Assembly (NCBI GenBank): GCA_019635715.1
Contig: JAHBYY010000048.1
Coordinates: 1 to 35,915, forward strand
Reading direction: 5' to 3'
Length of the DNA: 35,915 nucleotides
Source: Rhizobiaceae bacterium
Lineage (GTDB): Bacteria > Pseudomonadota > Alphaproteobacteria > Rhizobiales > Rhizobiaceae
In this document: positions 1-8,809 of the stretch, one piece after another
Layout: each line of letters begins with the position of its first letter
Position numbering within the stretch: position 1 is the first letter of the stretch
The notes under the pieces: model-generated
The model's input: the letters and a program-made list of their open reading frames with translations, nothing else
Database searches by the model: none
What the model was told of the DNA's origin: nothing
Made by a program: the position numbers and the translations under genes

Positions 1-32
1 CACCGTGGGTTCGAATCCCACTCCCTCCGCCA
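1..32 (+). tRNA. tRNA-Ser, 3' part only (5' end lies outside the window)
   Basis: The window opens inside a tRNA. A T-arm is visible, with stem GTGGG/CCCAC enclosing the loop TTCGAAT, followed by the acceptor strand TCCCTCC, a G discriminator base and encoded CCA. The G discriminator and a TCCCTCC acceptor strand (partner GGAGGGA) fit tRNA-Ser. The anticodon is not in view, so the isoacceptor cannot be named. An IS element begins 40 bases downstream. Confidence 0.8.
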
Positions 33-71
33 CCTTGCTTCGAATAGTTCTTTTAGACCAATGAGATAATA

Positions 72-117
72 CCAATCGTCCCGGCCTCTGACTCTTTCGT
101 GATTTTGCGACGATTGG
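72..117. repeat. Left IS end with an inverted second copy of the terminal repeat
   Basis: The terminal sequence CCAATCGTC (72-80) is followed by its exact reverse complement GACGATTGG at 109-117. The left end could therefore fold into a 9-bp stem with a 28-base loop. The right end has no matching internal copy that I could find. The internal copy lies just upstream of the transposase start at 154, where it could affect transposase binding or transposase expression; that is inference. Confidence 0.6.
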
Positions 118-153
118 GCTGCGTGATTCCGTTGCGCCGGAGGAGATTCGGCG

Positions 154-663
154 ATGGGATCAGCGGTGGGGGTGCGGACGGACTATTCGGCTGGCGAGCT
201 TCGCCGGCTGGCGCGTGCGTCGAAGGATGTGCGCCAGAGCAGCCGGCTGCTGTCGATCGCGGCAGTTCTGGATGGAATGAAACGTGCAGAGGCGGCGAAG
301 ATCGGCGGCATGGATCGCCAGACGCTGCGTGACTGGGTGCATCGGTTCAATGAGAACGGTCCCGAAGGTCTTGTCGATCAATGGTCGTCTGGTCCGCCGT
401 CGCGGCTGTCGCCGGAGCAGCAGGCCGAACTGGTCCGGATCGTGGAAACCGGACCTGATCTCGCCGTCGACGGCGTCGTGCGCTGGCGGCTCATCGACCT
501 GCAGGGCGTCATCGAGGAGCGTTTCGGCGTGAACTACGACACGCGCTATGTCGGCAAACTGCTGGACAAGCTCGGCTTCAGCCACGTCAGCGCGCGCCCG
601 CGCCATCCGGCGCAGGACGCCCATGTCGTCGAGGAGTTCAAAAAAACTGGTCACGCACGCTGA
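154..663 (+). CDS. IS630-family transposase, first frame (N-terminal DNA-binding part)
   Basis: The 169-residue product has the N-terminal helix-turn-helix region of IS630 transposases (residues about 20-70, around QTLRDWVHRFNENGPEGL), followed by a second winged-helix-like segment (about 80-150) that recognises the element's ends. The ATG at 154 is preceded by GGAGGAG at 8-base spacing. The frame ends at 663 without the catalytic domain. The run of seven A at 640-646 lets a -1 shift (AAA AAA then AAC TGG) carry translation into the frame ending at 1223. The fused product would be about 356 residues, normal for the family. It may be programmed frameshifting, as in other IS630 members, or a simple inactivating indel. 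Confidence 0.85.
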   Translation: MGSAVGVRTDYSAGELRRLARASKDVRQSSRLLSIAAVLDGMKRAEAAKIGGMDRQTLRDWVHRFNENGPEGLVDQWSSGPPSRLSPEQQAELVRIVETGPDLAVDGVVRWRLIDLQGVIEERFGVNYDTRYVGKLLDKLGFSHVSARPRHPAQDAHVVEEFKKTGHAR

Positions 664-1223
664 AGGCGCATCTTTGCGACTTGCCGCCGCGCGTGAAGGT
701 GGAGTTGTGGTTCCAGGATGAAGCCCGCATCGGGCAGAAGAACGGAACGGTGCGGCAGTGGGCAAGGCGCGGCACGCGACCCCGCCAGCCCGCCGACCAG
801 CGCTACAAGAGCGCCTACCTGTTCGGCGCCATCTGCCCGGCGCGCGGCATCGGCGCGGGTCTGGCACTGCCCTTCGCCGACACCGAGGCCATGCAACTCC
901 ATATCGACGAGATCAGCCTGCACGTCGAACGCGGCGCCCATGCCGTGCTCGTCATGGATCGGGCCGGTTGGCACACCACCGCCAACCTCAAAATCCCCAA
1001 GAACGTGACGCCGATCTTCCTGCCTTCGCGGGCGCCCGAGCTGAATCCGGTCGAGAACGTCTGGCAATATCTGCGCGCTAACTACCTCTCCAACCGCGTC
1101 TTCGACAGCTATGAGGCCATCATCGAGGCCGCCTGCGAAGCCTGGCAGAAACTGCTCGCCGCTCCCGAAACAATCACTTCAATCGGAATGCGAGAATGGG
1201 CCCACATCGGTCAAACCCAATGA
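645..1223 (+). CDS. IS630-family transposase, second frame (DDE catalytic domain), read by -1 frameshift
   Basis: This frame has no convincing start of its own near the junction; an ATG-type start only appears further in. It is best read as the continuation of the frame beginning at 154. It carries the full DDE triad of the IS630/Tc1 superfamily: first Asp in WFQDEARIGQ, second Asp in VLVMDRAGWH, and Glu in PELNPVENVWQYLR. There are no internal stops, so the catalytic core looks intact. The stop codon overlaps the right terminal repeat by two bases. Activity depends on whether the A7 shift at 640-646 is used. Confidence 0.85.
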   Translation, partial: NWSRTLKAHLCDLPPRVKVELWFQDEARIGQKNGTVRQWARRGTRPRQPADQRYKSAYLFGAICPARGIGAGLALPFADTEAMQLHIDEISLHVERGAHAVLVMDRAGWHTTANLKIPKNVTPIFLPSRAPELNPVENVWQYLRANYLSNRVFDSYEAIIEAACEAWQKLLAAPETITSIGMREWAHIGQTQ

Positions 1224-1328
1224 CGATTGGTATAAGATGGTTGCGCCGGCGGCCGGCGGCCTTCGAGGCGAAGGCTGCCGCGCATGACGATGCAAGGCGC
1301 GGGTTGCCGGGGCGGGAACTTCCGCCGT

Positions 1329-2282
1329 CTACTGCCGGAGCCCGTCGGTGTCCGCATAGTGGCAGGCGGCCAAATGGCCGTCCGCGACGACTTTCGCCGG
1401 GGGCGGCTCCTTGCGGCACAGATCGGTCGCGTGCGCGCAGCGCGGATGAAAGCGGCAGCCGGCCGGGATGTTGCGGGCACTCGGCAGATCGCCGAGGTCG
1501 GCGGTGCGCGGCTTGCGCCGGGCCGGATCCGGCAGCGCCTGCATCAGCGCCTGCGTGTAGGGATGCGAGGGATTGTCCCACACCGCGGCGCTCGGCCCGC
1601 TTTCGATGATCTCACCGAGATACATGACGAGAACCCGGTCGGCGATGTAGCGCACCACCGAAAGATCGTGGGAAATGAAGACGTAGGAGAGGCTGAGCTC
1701 GCGCTTCATCCTGGTCAGCAGGTTGAGGATCTGCGCCTGGATCGACAGGTCGAGCGCCGAAACCGGCTCGTCGCAGACGATCAACTGCGGCGACAGGATG
1801 ATCGCCCGCGCGATGCCGATGCGCTGGCGTTGACCGCCCGAGAACTCATGCGGCCAGCGGTCGTAGGCGCCCTTCGGCAAGCCGACCGCATCCAGTACCT
1901 CTCGGGCGCGCCTGACGCGCTCGCCACGGTCGCCGAAGCCGTGCACCTTCAGCGGATCGGTGAGGATGCGTCCGATCGTATGGCGTGGATTGAGCGAGGC
2001 GAACGGATCCTGGAACACCATCTGCATCTTGCGGCGCACCGGCTTCATCTGCCGGTCGCCGAATTCCGAGATGTCGGCGCCGTCGAACCGGATGCGCCCG
2101 GCGGTATGCGGCGTCAGCCTGAGGACGCTGCGCCCGAGCGTCGACTTGCCGCAACCGGATTCGCCGACCAGGCCGACCGTCTCGCCGCTCTCGACGCTCA
2201 AGGAAACGCCGTCGACGGCGCGCAGAACGCCGCTCGGCGTGCGATAATGGGTCTTGAGATCGTTGACCTCCAGAAGTGCCAT
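1329..2282 (-). CDS. Oligopeptide/dipeptide-type ABC importer, ATP-binding protein (DppF/OppF-like)
   Basis: This 317-residue cytoplasmic ATPase would power a family-5 (peptide/nickel/opine) importer together with its neighbour. Visible motifs are Walker A GESGCGKST (40-48), Q-loop Gln about 91, signature FSGGQ (147-151), Walker B LIVCDEP (about 167-173) and the H-loop His about 205. The C-terminus has the oligopeptide-type extension with a Cys cluster (around CRFHPRCAHATDLC), typical of DppD/DppF proteins. It is the last gene of a five-gene minus-strand operon; its ATG directly follows the stop of the second ATPase. The substrate class cannot be read from the ATPase. The nearest downstream feature is the IS630 element. 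Confidence 0.93.
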   Translation of the reverse strand: MALLEVNDLKTHYRTPSGVLRAVDGVSLSVESGETVGLVGESGCGKSTLGRSVLRLTPHTAGRIRFDGADISEFGDRQMKPVRRKMQMVFQDPFASLNPRHTIGRILTDPLKVHGFGDRGERVRRAREVLDAVGLPKGAYDRWPHEFSGGQRQRIGIARAIILSPQLIVCDEPVSALDLSIQAQILNLLTRMKRELSLSYVFISHDLSVVRYIADRVLVMYLGEIIESGPSAAVWDNPSHPYTQALMQALPDPARRKPRTADLGDLPSARNIPAGCRFHPRCAHATDLCRKEPPPAKVVADGHLAACHYADTDGLRQ

Positions 2283-3262
<980 letters not shown>

Positions 3263-3266
<4 letters not shown>

Positions 3267-4189
3267 TCCGACCTCGGATTGAGCGCGTCGTTGAGCCCGT
3301 CGCCGATGAGGTTCAGCGACAGCACCGTCAGCACGATGGCAACGCCGGGAACGGCCGACAGGAACCAGGCGGTGAACAGATGCTCCCGTCCCGACCCGAT
3401 CATGCTGCCCCAGGTGACGAGGTTGGGATCGCCGAGCGACATGAAGGACAGCGCCGACTCCATGAGAATGGACTGCGCGACCAGCAGCGAAGCGGTGACG
3501 ATGATCGCCGGCAGCGCGTTCGGCAGGATCTCGCCGAAGATGATGCGCGCGTGTCCGAAGCCGAGCGAGCGCGCCGCCAGCACGAAATCCTTCTCGCGCA
3601 GCGAACGGAACTCGGCACGCACCAGCCGCGCCACGGTCGGCCACGTCACCAGCGCGATGGCCAGGATGATCGAGGACACCGACGGCTGGGCGATCGCCAC
3701 GACGACCATCAGCAGCACGAAGCTGGGCGGCGTCTGGAAGAACTCGATCAACTTGGAGAGCATCATGTCGGCGCGCCCGCCGAAATAGCCGGCCACGGCT
3801 CCGATGATCACCCCCGCGGAAACGCCGAAGAAGGTGGCGGAGAGGCCGACCAGCATGGTGACGCGCGCGCCCCACGCCACGCCGGCGGCCACGTCGCGCC
3901 CCAGCGCATCGGTGCCGAGCGGATAGGCAAGGCCCTCGCCCGGCCAGATGAACGGCATCGCCCCCATGGCGAGCGGCCCCTCGGCGTAGACGTAGGGTGC
4001 CGCCAGCGCCAGTCCCGCCATGATCAGCAGGATCAGCAGGCCGGCGACGCCCGCCGGATTGCGCAGGAAGATGCGCCAGGCGCTCTGCCTGCCGGAACGC
4101 GGATCGGCCGCGGGATCGGCGGCCTGCGCTCCTGCCGGAGGGGTGGGCGCGATGGCTGGGCTGGCGTCGGGCCTGGCTTCGTCGATCAT
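3263..4189 (-). CDS. Oligopeptide/dipeptide-type ABC importer, inner-membrane permease (DppC-like)
   Basis: A 308-residue permease. The first 35-40 residues are Pro/Ala-rich and cytoplasmic, followed by the DppC N-terminal segment [10 protein letters not shown] and about six membrane segments. The EAA coupling loop that docks on the ATPases is visible around residues 205-235 ([20 protein letters not shown]). The ATG at 4189 lies two bases after the stop of the DppB-like gene, so the two are tightly coupled. It should form a heterodimer with that protein. A longer upstream extension of the frame runs through the DppB gene and is not coding. Confidence 0.93.
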
Positions 4190-4191
4190 CG

Positions 4192-5181
4192 CTATTTCAA
4201 CTCGATGCGTGGATCGATGAAGGCCTGAATCACGTCGACCAGAAGGTTGACGGCGATGACCACGATCGAGGACAGCAGCAGCACGCCGAGCAGCACGCTG
4301 AAGTCGCGCGCCATGACGGCTTCGTAGGCAAGGCGACCGAGGCCCGGCCAGGCATAGACAGTCTCGATGACCACGGCGCCGCCCAGCAGGCCGCCGAGGT
4401 GAATGCCGGCGAGCGTGGTGACCGGCAGCAGCGCGTTGCGCAGCACGTGGCCCGTCATGACCTTGAACTGGCTGAGCCCCTTGGCGCGCGCCGTGCGGAC
4501 ATAGTCCTGCGCCTTCGCCTCGATGACCGAGGCGCGCGTCAGCCGGGCGTAGACGGCGACATAGAACAGCGCCAGCGAGGTCGCCGGCAGGACCATGTAC
4601 TTCAGCCGGATCAGCAGCCCCGACAGGCCGGAGAGCTCGACCCCGATCGGGCCGCTGCCGCCGGTCGGCAGCCACCTCAGCCGCACCGCGAAGAACACGA
4701 TCAGCATCAGGCCGATCCAGAAACCCGGCAGCGAATAGAAGAGCTGGGTGACGACCGCGATGACGCGGTCCGGCCAGCGTCCGGCGAAGGTGGCCTGGAA
4801 AGTGCCGACCGCGATGCCGATCATCAGCGAGATCGCCATGGCGCTCAGCATCAGGATCAGCGTGCCCGGCACGCGCTGCAGGATCAGATCGATCACCGGC
4901 GTGTTGAACCGGGCCGAGTAGCCGAGGTCGAAGCGCAGGATGTGCCCGAGATAGTTCTGCAACTGCTCGAGGATCGGCAGGTCGAGCCCGAAGCGCGAGC
5001 GCAGCCCTTCCATCATCTCATCGGTCGCAAAACCCGACTCCGCGGCGATCACGTCCGCCGCGTCGCCCGGCGCGAGGCGCAGCAGAAAGAAATTGGCCAC
5101 AAGGATGACGAGGATGGTGGGCACGGCATGGAAGGCCGAGCGCACGATCAGTCTCGCGATGTCGGGCAACCGTCCCTGCAC
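4192..5181 (-). CDS. Oligopeptide/dipeptide-type ABC importer, inner-membrane permease (DppB-like)
   Basis: A 329-residue permease with the DppB layout: a first membrane helix (about residues 18-38), a long periplasmic region containing the LDLPILEQLQNYLGHILRFD segment, and five further helices. The EAA loop is visible in YVRTARAKGLSQFKVMTGHV, and the family ending IDPRIELK is intact. It follows the binding-protein gene after 70 bases that contain a strong stem-loop (5211-5242). Gene order on the minus strand is SBP, DppB, DppC, DppD, DppF, as in classic dpp/opp operons. Confidence 0.94.
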   Translation of the reverse strand: MQGRLPDIARLIVRSAFHAVPTILVILVANFFLLRLAPGDAADVIAAESGFATDEMMEGLRSRFGLDLPILEQLQNYLGHILRFDLGYSARFNTPVIDLILQRVPGTLILMLSAMAISLMIGIAVGTFQATFAGRWPDRVIAVVTQLFYSLPGFWIGLMLIVFFAVRLRWLPTGGSGPIGVELSGLSGLLIRLKYMVLPATSLALFYVAVYARLTRASVIEAKAQDYVRTARAKGLSQFKVMTGHVLRNALLPVTTLAGIHLGGLLGGAVVIETVYAWPGLGRLAYEAVMARDFSVLLGVLLLSSIVVIAVNLLVDVIQAFIDPRIELK

Positions 5182-5210
5182 CTGTCTTCCGCCTTCCCTC
5201 GATATCGACC

Positions 5211-5242
5211 GCCGACCGGGCCGGCGAACCGGCCCGGTCGGC
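5211..5242 (-). terminator. Intra-operon stem-loop between the SBP gene and the permease gene
   Basis: A perfect 14-bp stem (5211-5224 pairs with 5229-5242, starting GCCGACCGGGCCGG) closes on a CGAA loop. It lies in the 70 bases between the stop of the binding-protein gene and the start of the DppB-like gene. There is no U-run, so complete termination is unlikely. Stem-loops at this place in ABC operons often protect the upstream SBP transcript or attenuate read-through, which gives an excess of binding protein over permease. The hairpin is seen; the function is inferred. Confidence 0.6.
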
Positions 5243-5251
5243 CATATCCCG

Positions 5252-6877
5252 TCAGCCGACTATATGCGCATTCGCAAGCGTGCCGAACACGCCGTTCGAG
5301 GTGACGATCGCGTCCTGGACGCGCTTGTTGTAGACCGCGAACTTGACCGGTCCGACCAGCGGCAGCACCGGAAGCTCGTCCGCGATGATGTGCTGGAACT
5401 TGTAGTAGAGGTCGTAGCGCTTCTTCTCGTCGACCTCGATCGAGGCATCCTCGAGCAGCTTGTCCACCTCGGGATTGTTGTAGCCGAGCGGATTCACGAA
5501 CGGGATGCCCTTGTTGTAGAGCGGCGAGTAGTAATAGCGCTGCACGCCGACGGCCGGATCGAACTGCGTGGAATAGCCGTCCGCCGTGAAGTCGAAATCA
5601 TGATCGGTGAAGATGCGCTTGACGTAGGCCGATACGTCCTGCGAGCGGATGGTCACCTCGATTCCGACCTTGCCGAGCTGCTGTTTGACGTACTCGACCT
5701 CGGTGCGGTAGGCCGGCTCGTCCGGATAGAAGTCGAGCGTCACGCTGAAGCGCTTGCCGCTGCCGTCCTTCGGGAAACCGGCCTCATCGAGCAGCGCCTC
5801 GGCCTTGGCCTGGTCGTTCGGATAAGTCGGCAGGTCCGTCGCATACCACTGCTTGGAGAGCGGGCTGAACGGGCCGTAGTTGGGGATCGCCCGGCCATAC
5901 CAGAGCGCCTTGGCCACGAATTCGCGGTCGATCATGTAGGCGACCGCCTGGCGGACGCGCTTGTCGGCGAACTCCTTGCGCATCAGGTTGAAGTGCAGGT
6001 TGGCGATCGTCGGGACGTAGGCGAAGCCGTTGTCGTTGACCGCCAGATGCTCCATCGCCGCCAGGCGGGCGAGATCGGCGATCGGCACGACTTCCGAGCT
6101 GGCCAGGTCGACCTCGCCGCTCTCCAGGCCGACGACACGCGAGCCGATGTCGGTGAAGGTGCGGAAGATCACCCGATCGACATAGGGCTTCGGCTTGTCC
6201 CAGTAGTCGGGATTCTTGTCGAGGATGATGTAGTTGCCGACTTCCCAGCTATTGAACTTGAACGGGCCGGTGCCGACCGGATTGTTGTTGTGCGGGTTCT
6301 CCTTGAGGTCCGTGCCTTCGTAGAGATGCTTCGGGATCATCGGCGTTTCGGAGCCCGCCAGAGCGGCGAGCAGGAACGGCTTCGGCGCCGACAGCTTGAA
6401 GATGGCCGTCGTCGCATCCGGCGTCTCGACGGCGGTCACGGTCGAGAAGGTGTTGCGGCCGCGCGGATGGACCTCCTTCAGCGTGGCGATCGAGAACGCC
6501 ACGTCGGCCGAGGAGAAGTCCTGGCCGTCGTGCCACTTCACGCCGGAGCGAAGCTTGAAGGTGTAGGTCAGCCCGTCCGGGCTCATCTCCCAGGATTCGG
6601 CGAGCGCCGGCATCGGCTTGATGTCGAAGTCGTAGGCGATCAGCCCTTCGAAGATCTTCGGGCAGACCGTGTTCTGCGGCGTGCCGGTCGACAGGAAGCT
6701 GGCGAGGTTGGTCGGGAAGGAGGCGAGCGCATGGGTGATCGTGCCCCCCTGCGCCGGTGCGGCTGCGTCTTCCGCCAGGGCGACCGTGCCTCCCATGGCG
6801 CCAAGCACGGCCATAGCGCTGCCGGCCTTCAGCAGACTGCGCCGGTCGATCATGGTCGGCGTTCTGTCGTTCTTCAT
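5252..6877 (-). CDS. Periplasmic solute-binding protein, family 5 (DppA/OppA-like)
   Basis: A 541-residue binding protein that delivers substrate to the DppBCDF-like importer. The N-terminus has a twin-arginine type signal, DRRSLLKAG (residues 11-19), and a hydrophobic stretch ending near ALAE. The family-5 fold is clear from LAESWEMSPDGLTYTFKLR and WHDGQDFSSADVAFS, and later from VRQAVAYMIDRE. The ATG at 6877 is preceded by GGGAGGAAACA, a very good ribosome site. Bound ligand in this family can be peptides, opines, nickel chelates, glutathione or sugars, so the substrate is unknown. A perfect palindrome (6955-6969) lies 78 bases upstream, in the gap after the sugar-type permease gene, and is the likely control site of the operon. 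Confidence 0.93.
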   Translation of the reverse strand: MKNDRTPTMIDRRSLLKAGSAMAVLGAMGGTVALAEDAAAPAQGGTITHALASFPTNLASFLSTGTPQNTVCPKIFEGLIAYDFDIKPMPALAESWEMSPDGLTYTFKLRSGVKWHDGQDFSSADVAFSIATLKEVHPRGRNTFSTVTAVETPDATTAIFKLSAPKPFLLAALAGSETPMIPKHLYEGTDLKENPHNNNPVGTGPFKFNSWEVGNYIILDKNPDYWDKPKPYVDRVIFRTFTDIGSRVVGLESGEVDLASSEVVPIADLARLAAMEHLAVNDNGFAYVPTIANLHFNLMRKEFADKRVRQAVAYMIDREFVAKALWYGRAIPNYGPFSPLSKQWYATDLPTYPNDQAKAEALLDEAGFPKDGSGKRFSVTLDFYPDEPAYRTEVEYVKQQLGKVGIEVTIRSQDVSAYVKRIFTDHDFDFTADGYSTQFDPAVGVQRYYYSPLYNKGIPFVNPLGYNNPEVDKLLEDASIEVDEKKRYDLYYKFQHIIADELPVLPLVGPVKFAVYNKRVQDAIVTSNGVFGTLANAHIVG

Positions 6878-6954
6878 TGTTTCCTCCCTGTGCGAACCGG
6901 TACGATCCGATGGGCCACGATGGTCATTTCACGGCTCTGGCTCAATACGGCCTT

Positions 6955-6969
6955 TGTCCAGATTGGACA
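6955..6969. promoter_or_regulatory. Perfect inverted repeat, candidate operator (site 1)
   Basis: TGTCCA GAT TGGACA, a perfect 6-3-6 palindrome in the 159-base gap between the sugar-type permease gene (stop at 7037) and the family-5 SBP start (6877). It is the best copy of a motif found ahead of several transcription units in this block. No clean -10/-35 pair could be assigned next to it. Proposed as a binding site for the HTH-SBP regulator encoded at 16084. Confidence 0.6.
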
Positions 6970-7036
6970 CGGACCAACCCGCGATCGGCTATCGGCGTTG
7001 CGCCGCCGGGGCGTTTCCAGGCGGGCCTCGAAAAGC

Positions 7037-7873
7037 TCAGCCGTCCTTGAGGCCGCCGGCGGACAATCCCGCCACGATCTGCTTCTGGGCAAAGACGGTG
7101 AGCAGCAGCACCGGCAGGCTGACGAGCAGCGCCGCCGCCGCCAGCGGTCCCCAGGACACCTGCTCGAAGGACAGCACATTGTAGACGGCCGACGGCAGGG
7201 TGCGCGCCTGCTTTCCGCCGAGCACGACGGAGAAGATGAAATTGTTCCAGGAGAAGATGAAGGCGAGGATCGAGCTGATGACGATGCCCGGCCTGGCGAG
7301 CGGCACGGCGATGTGGCGGAAGGCCTGCCAGGTCGTGCAGCCGTCGACCATCGCGGCGTCTTCGAGTTCGGCCGGCAGGCTCTCGAAGTAGCCGATCATG
7401 ATCCAGACGATGATCGGTATGGTGATGACGAGATGGGTGACGATCAGCGCGCCTATGGTGCCGACCATGCCCAGCAACTGGAAGACGATGAACAGCGGGA
7501 TCAGATAGGACAGCGCCGGGGTCATGCGGGCGATGAGGATGACGATCGCGAAGCGGCTCGACTTCGACCGGGCGATGCCGTAGCCGGCCGGCACGCCGAC
7601 CAGGAGCCCGATAAGCACGGCCCCTCCGGTGACCAGCACGGAGTTGATGAAATAGCCGAGGAAGTCGTTGCGCGAGAACACCGTCTCGTAATTGGCAAGC
7701 GTCGGCGGGCTCGGCACGAAGACCGGCGGGAAGGCCATGTTGTCGATCTCGCTCTTGAACGACAGGGAGATCGTCCAGAGGAAGAACAGGATCGCCGGCG
7801 ACACCAGCACGAACACCGCGAAGGCGAACGCGGCCTTGCGCAAGACCTTGAGCACCAGGCTTTCACCCTCCAT
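7037..7873 (-). CDS. Sugar-type ABC importer, inner-membrane permease (MalG/UgpE-like)
   Basis: A 278-residue permease of the carbohydrate (CUT1-type) class. It has a first helix at about residues 12-32, a periplasmic loop with FVPSPPTLANYETVFS, and five more helices. The EAA loop EDAAMVDGCTTWQAFRHIAVP is complete. The C-terminus ends in the common KQIVAGLSAGGLKDG sequence of MalG-type proteins. The ATG at 7873 shares one base with the stop of the MalF-like gene (TGATG), so they are translationally coupled; the longer frame to 8125 is not used. No ATPase gene follows; the next gene starts a separate operon. Confidence 0.93.
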   Translation of the reverse strand: MEGESLVLKVLRKAAFAFAVFVLVSPAILFFLWTISLSFKSEIDNMAFPPVFVPSPPTLANYETVFSRNDFLGYFINSVLVTGGAVLIGLLVGVPAGYGIARSKSSRFAIVILIARMTPALSYLIPLFIVFQLLGMVGTIGALIVTHLVITIPIIVWIMIGYFESLPAELEDAAMVDGCTTWQAFRHIAVPLARPGIVISSILAFIFSWNNFIFSVVLGGKQARTLPSAVYNVLSFEQVSWGPLAAAALLVSLPVLLLTVFAQKQIVAGLSAGGLKDG

Positions 7874-8796
7874 CAGGCGTTCCACTTCGTCTTCTGCCGC
7901 ACGTGCAGCATGAGCAGCGAGATGGCGACGATGACGGCGAAGAACACCACGACGACCGCCGAGGCATAGCCGATGTTGTAGTAGGCGAAGGCCTGCAGAT
8001 AGAGGAAGATGTTGATCGTTTCGGAGGCCGTGCCCGGCCCGCCGGAACTGATCACGAAGATGGTGTCGAAGACCTTGAGCGCGTCGATCACCCGGATGAT
8101 CAGCGCCACGAGGATGAAGGGCCACAGCAGCGGAAAGGTGATGTGGACGAACATCTGAAAGGAGTTCGCCCCGTCGATCAGCGCGGACTCATAGGGCTCG
8201 CGCGGCAGACCGGCCAATCCGCCGAGCACGATCAGCATGACCAGCGGGGTCCATTGCCAGACCTCCACCAGCACCAGCGTCGGAATGACCGTCGACGGGC
8301 TGTAGACCCAGGCCTGCGGCGGTATGCCGACCTGTGACAGGAGGTAGTTCAGCACGCCGAGCTGCGGGTGGAACATCATCGTCCACACCAGGGCGATCGC
8401 CACCGGCGTCGCCATCATCGGCATGACGAAGATCGTCCGCAGGATGCCGCGTCCGCGAAACTCCCGGTGGAACACGAGCGCGGCGAGTGTTCCCAGCACG
8501 ATGGGGATCAGCGTGGCGAGCAGCGTGAAGACCAAGGTGTGGACCAGCGCCTCGTGGAAGCGCTGGTCGGCGAACAACTGGCGATAGTTGTCCAGCCAAA
8601 CGAATGTCGTCCCGCCGCCGATCTCCCAGATGTGGAACGACATATAGACCGTGAACAGCCACGGGAAGACGATGACGGCCAGGATCACCACCGTGGCCGG
8701 CACGGCGAAGACCCAGTAGTTGCGCTTGAAATCCGGGCTTTCCGCCTGCGGCTCGTCGGATTCGACGAGCCCGGCGGCCGGCGACACGGCCGTCAC
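7873..8796 (-). CDS. Sugar-type ABC importer, inner-membrane permease (MalF/UgpA-like)
   Basis: A 307-residue permease partner of the MalG-like protein. After about 30 cytoplasmic residues there is a first helix (VPATVVILAVIVFPWLFTVY), then five more. The EAA loop reads YESALIDGANSFQMFVHITFP. The start chosen is the GTG at 8796 because GGGAGG lies six bases upstream and it falls 13 bases after the SBP stop; the open frame to 8886 would overlap the SBP gene. Typical length for this family is about 290-310 residues. Confidence 0.92.
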   Translation of the reverse strand: MTAVSPAAGLVESDEPQAESPDFKRNYWVFAVPATVVILAVIVFPWLFTVYMSFHIWEIGGGTTFVWLDNYRQLFADQRFHEALVHTLVFTLLATLIPIVLGTLAALVFHREFRGRGILRTIFVMPMMATPVAIALVWTMMFHPQLGVLNYLLSQVGIPPQAWVYSPSTVIPTLVLVEVWQWTPLVMLIVLGGLAGLPREPYESALIDGANSFQMFVHITFPLLWPFILVALIIRVIDALKVFDTIFVISSGGPGTASETINIFLYLQAFAYYNIGYASAVVVVFFAVIVAISLLMLHVRQKTKWNA

Positions 8797-8809
8797 GACC
8801 GCCTCCCGA

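Larger units (their letters stand above)
72..1230 (+). mobile_element. IS630-family insertion sequence, apparently complete
   Basis: The element is bounded by a 9-base perfect terminal inverted repeat, CCAATCGTC at 72-80 and GACGATTGG at 1222-1230. On each side is the dinucleotide TA (70-71 and 1231-1232), the target duplication typical of the IS630/Tc1-mariner group. The roughly 1.16 kb length and a DDE transposase in two overlapping frames agree with this family. It sits between tRNA-Ser and the end of the Dpp-type ABC operon. Seen directly: ends, TA duplication, transposase. Known of the family: TA target and DDE chemistry. Confidence 0.9.

Noticed and set aside
1-32. tRNA-Ser 3' end as an attachment site with a second copy downstream
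   Set aside because: No repeat of the tRNA 3' end and no integrase gene were found in the window, so an att site cannot be supported.
3267-3875. N-terminal extension of the DppD-like gene
   Set aside because: The extra 200 residues are an out-of-frame reading of the DppC gene; the GTG at 3266 overlapping the DppC stop is the natural start.
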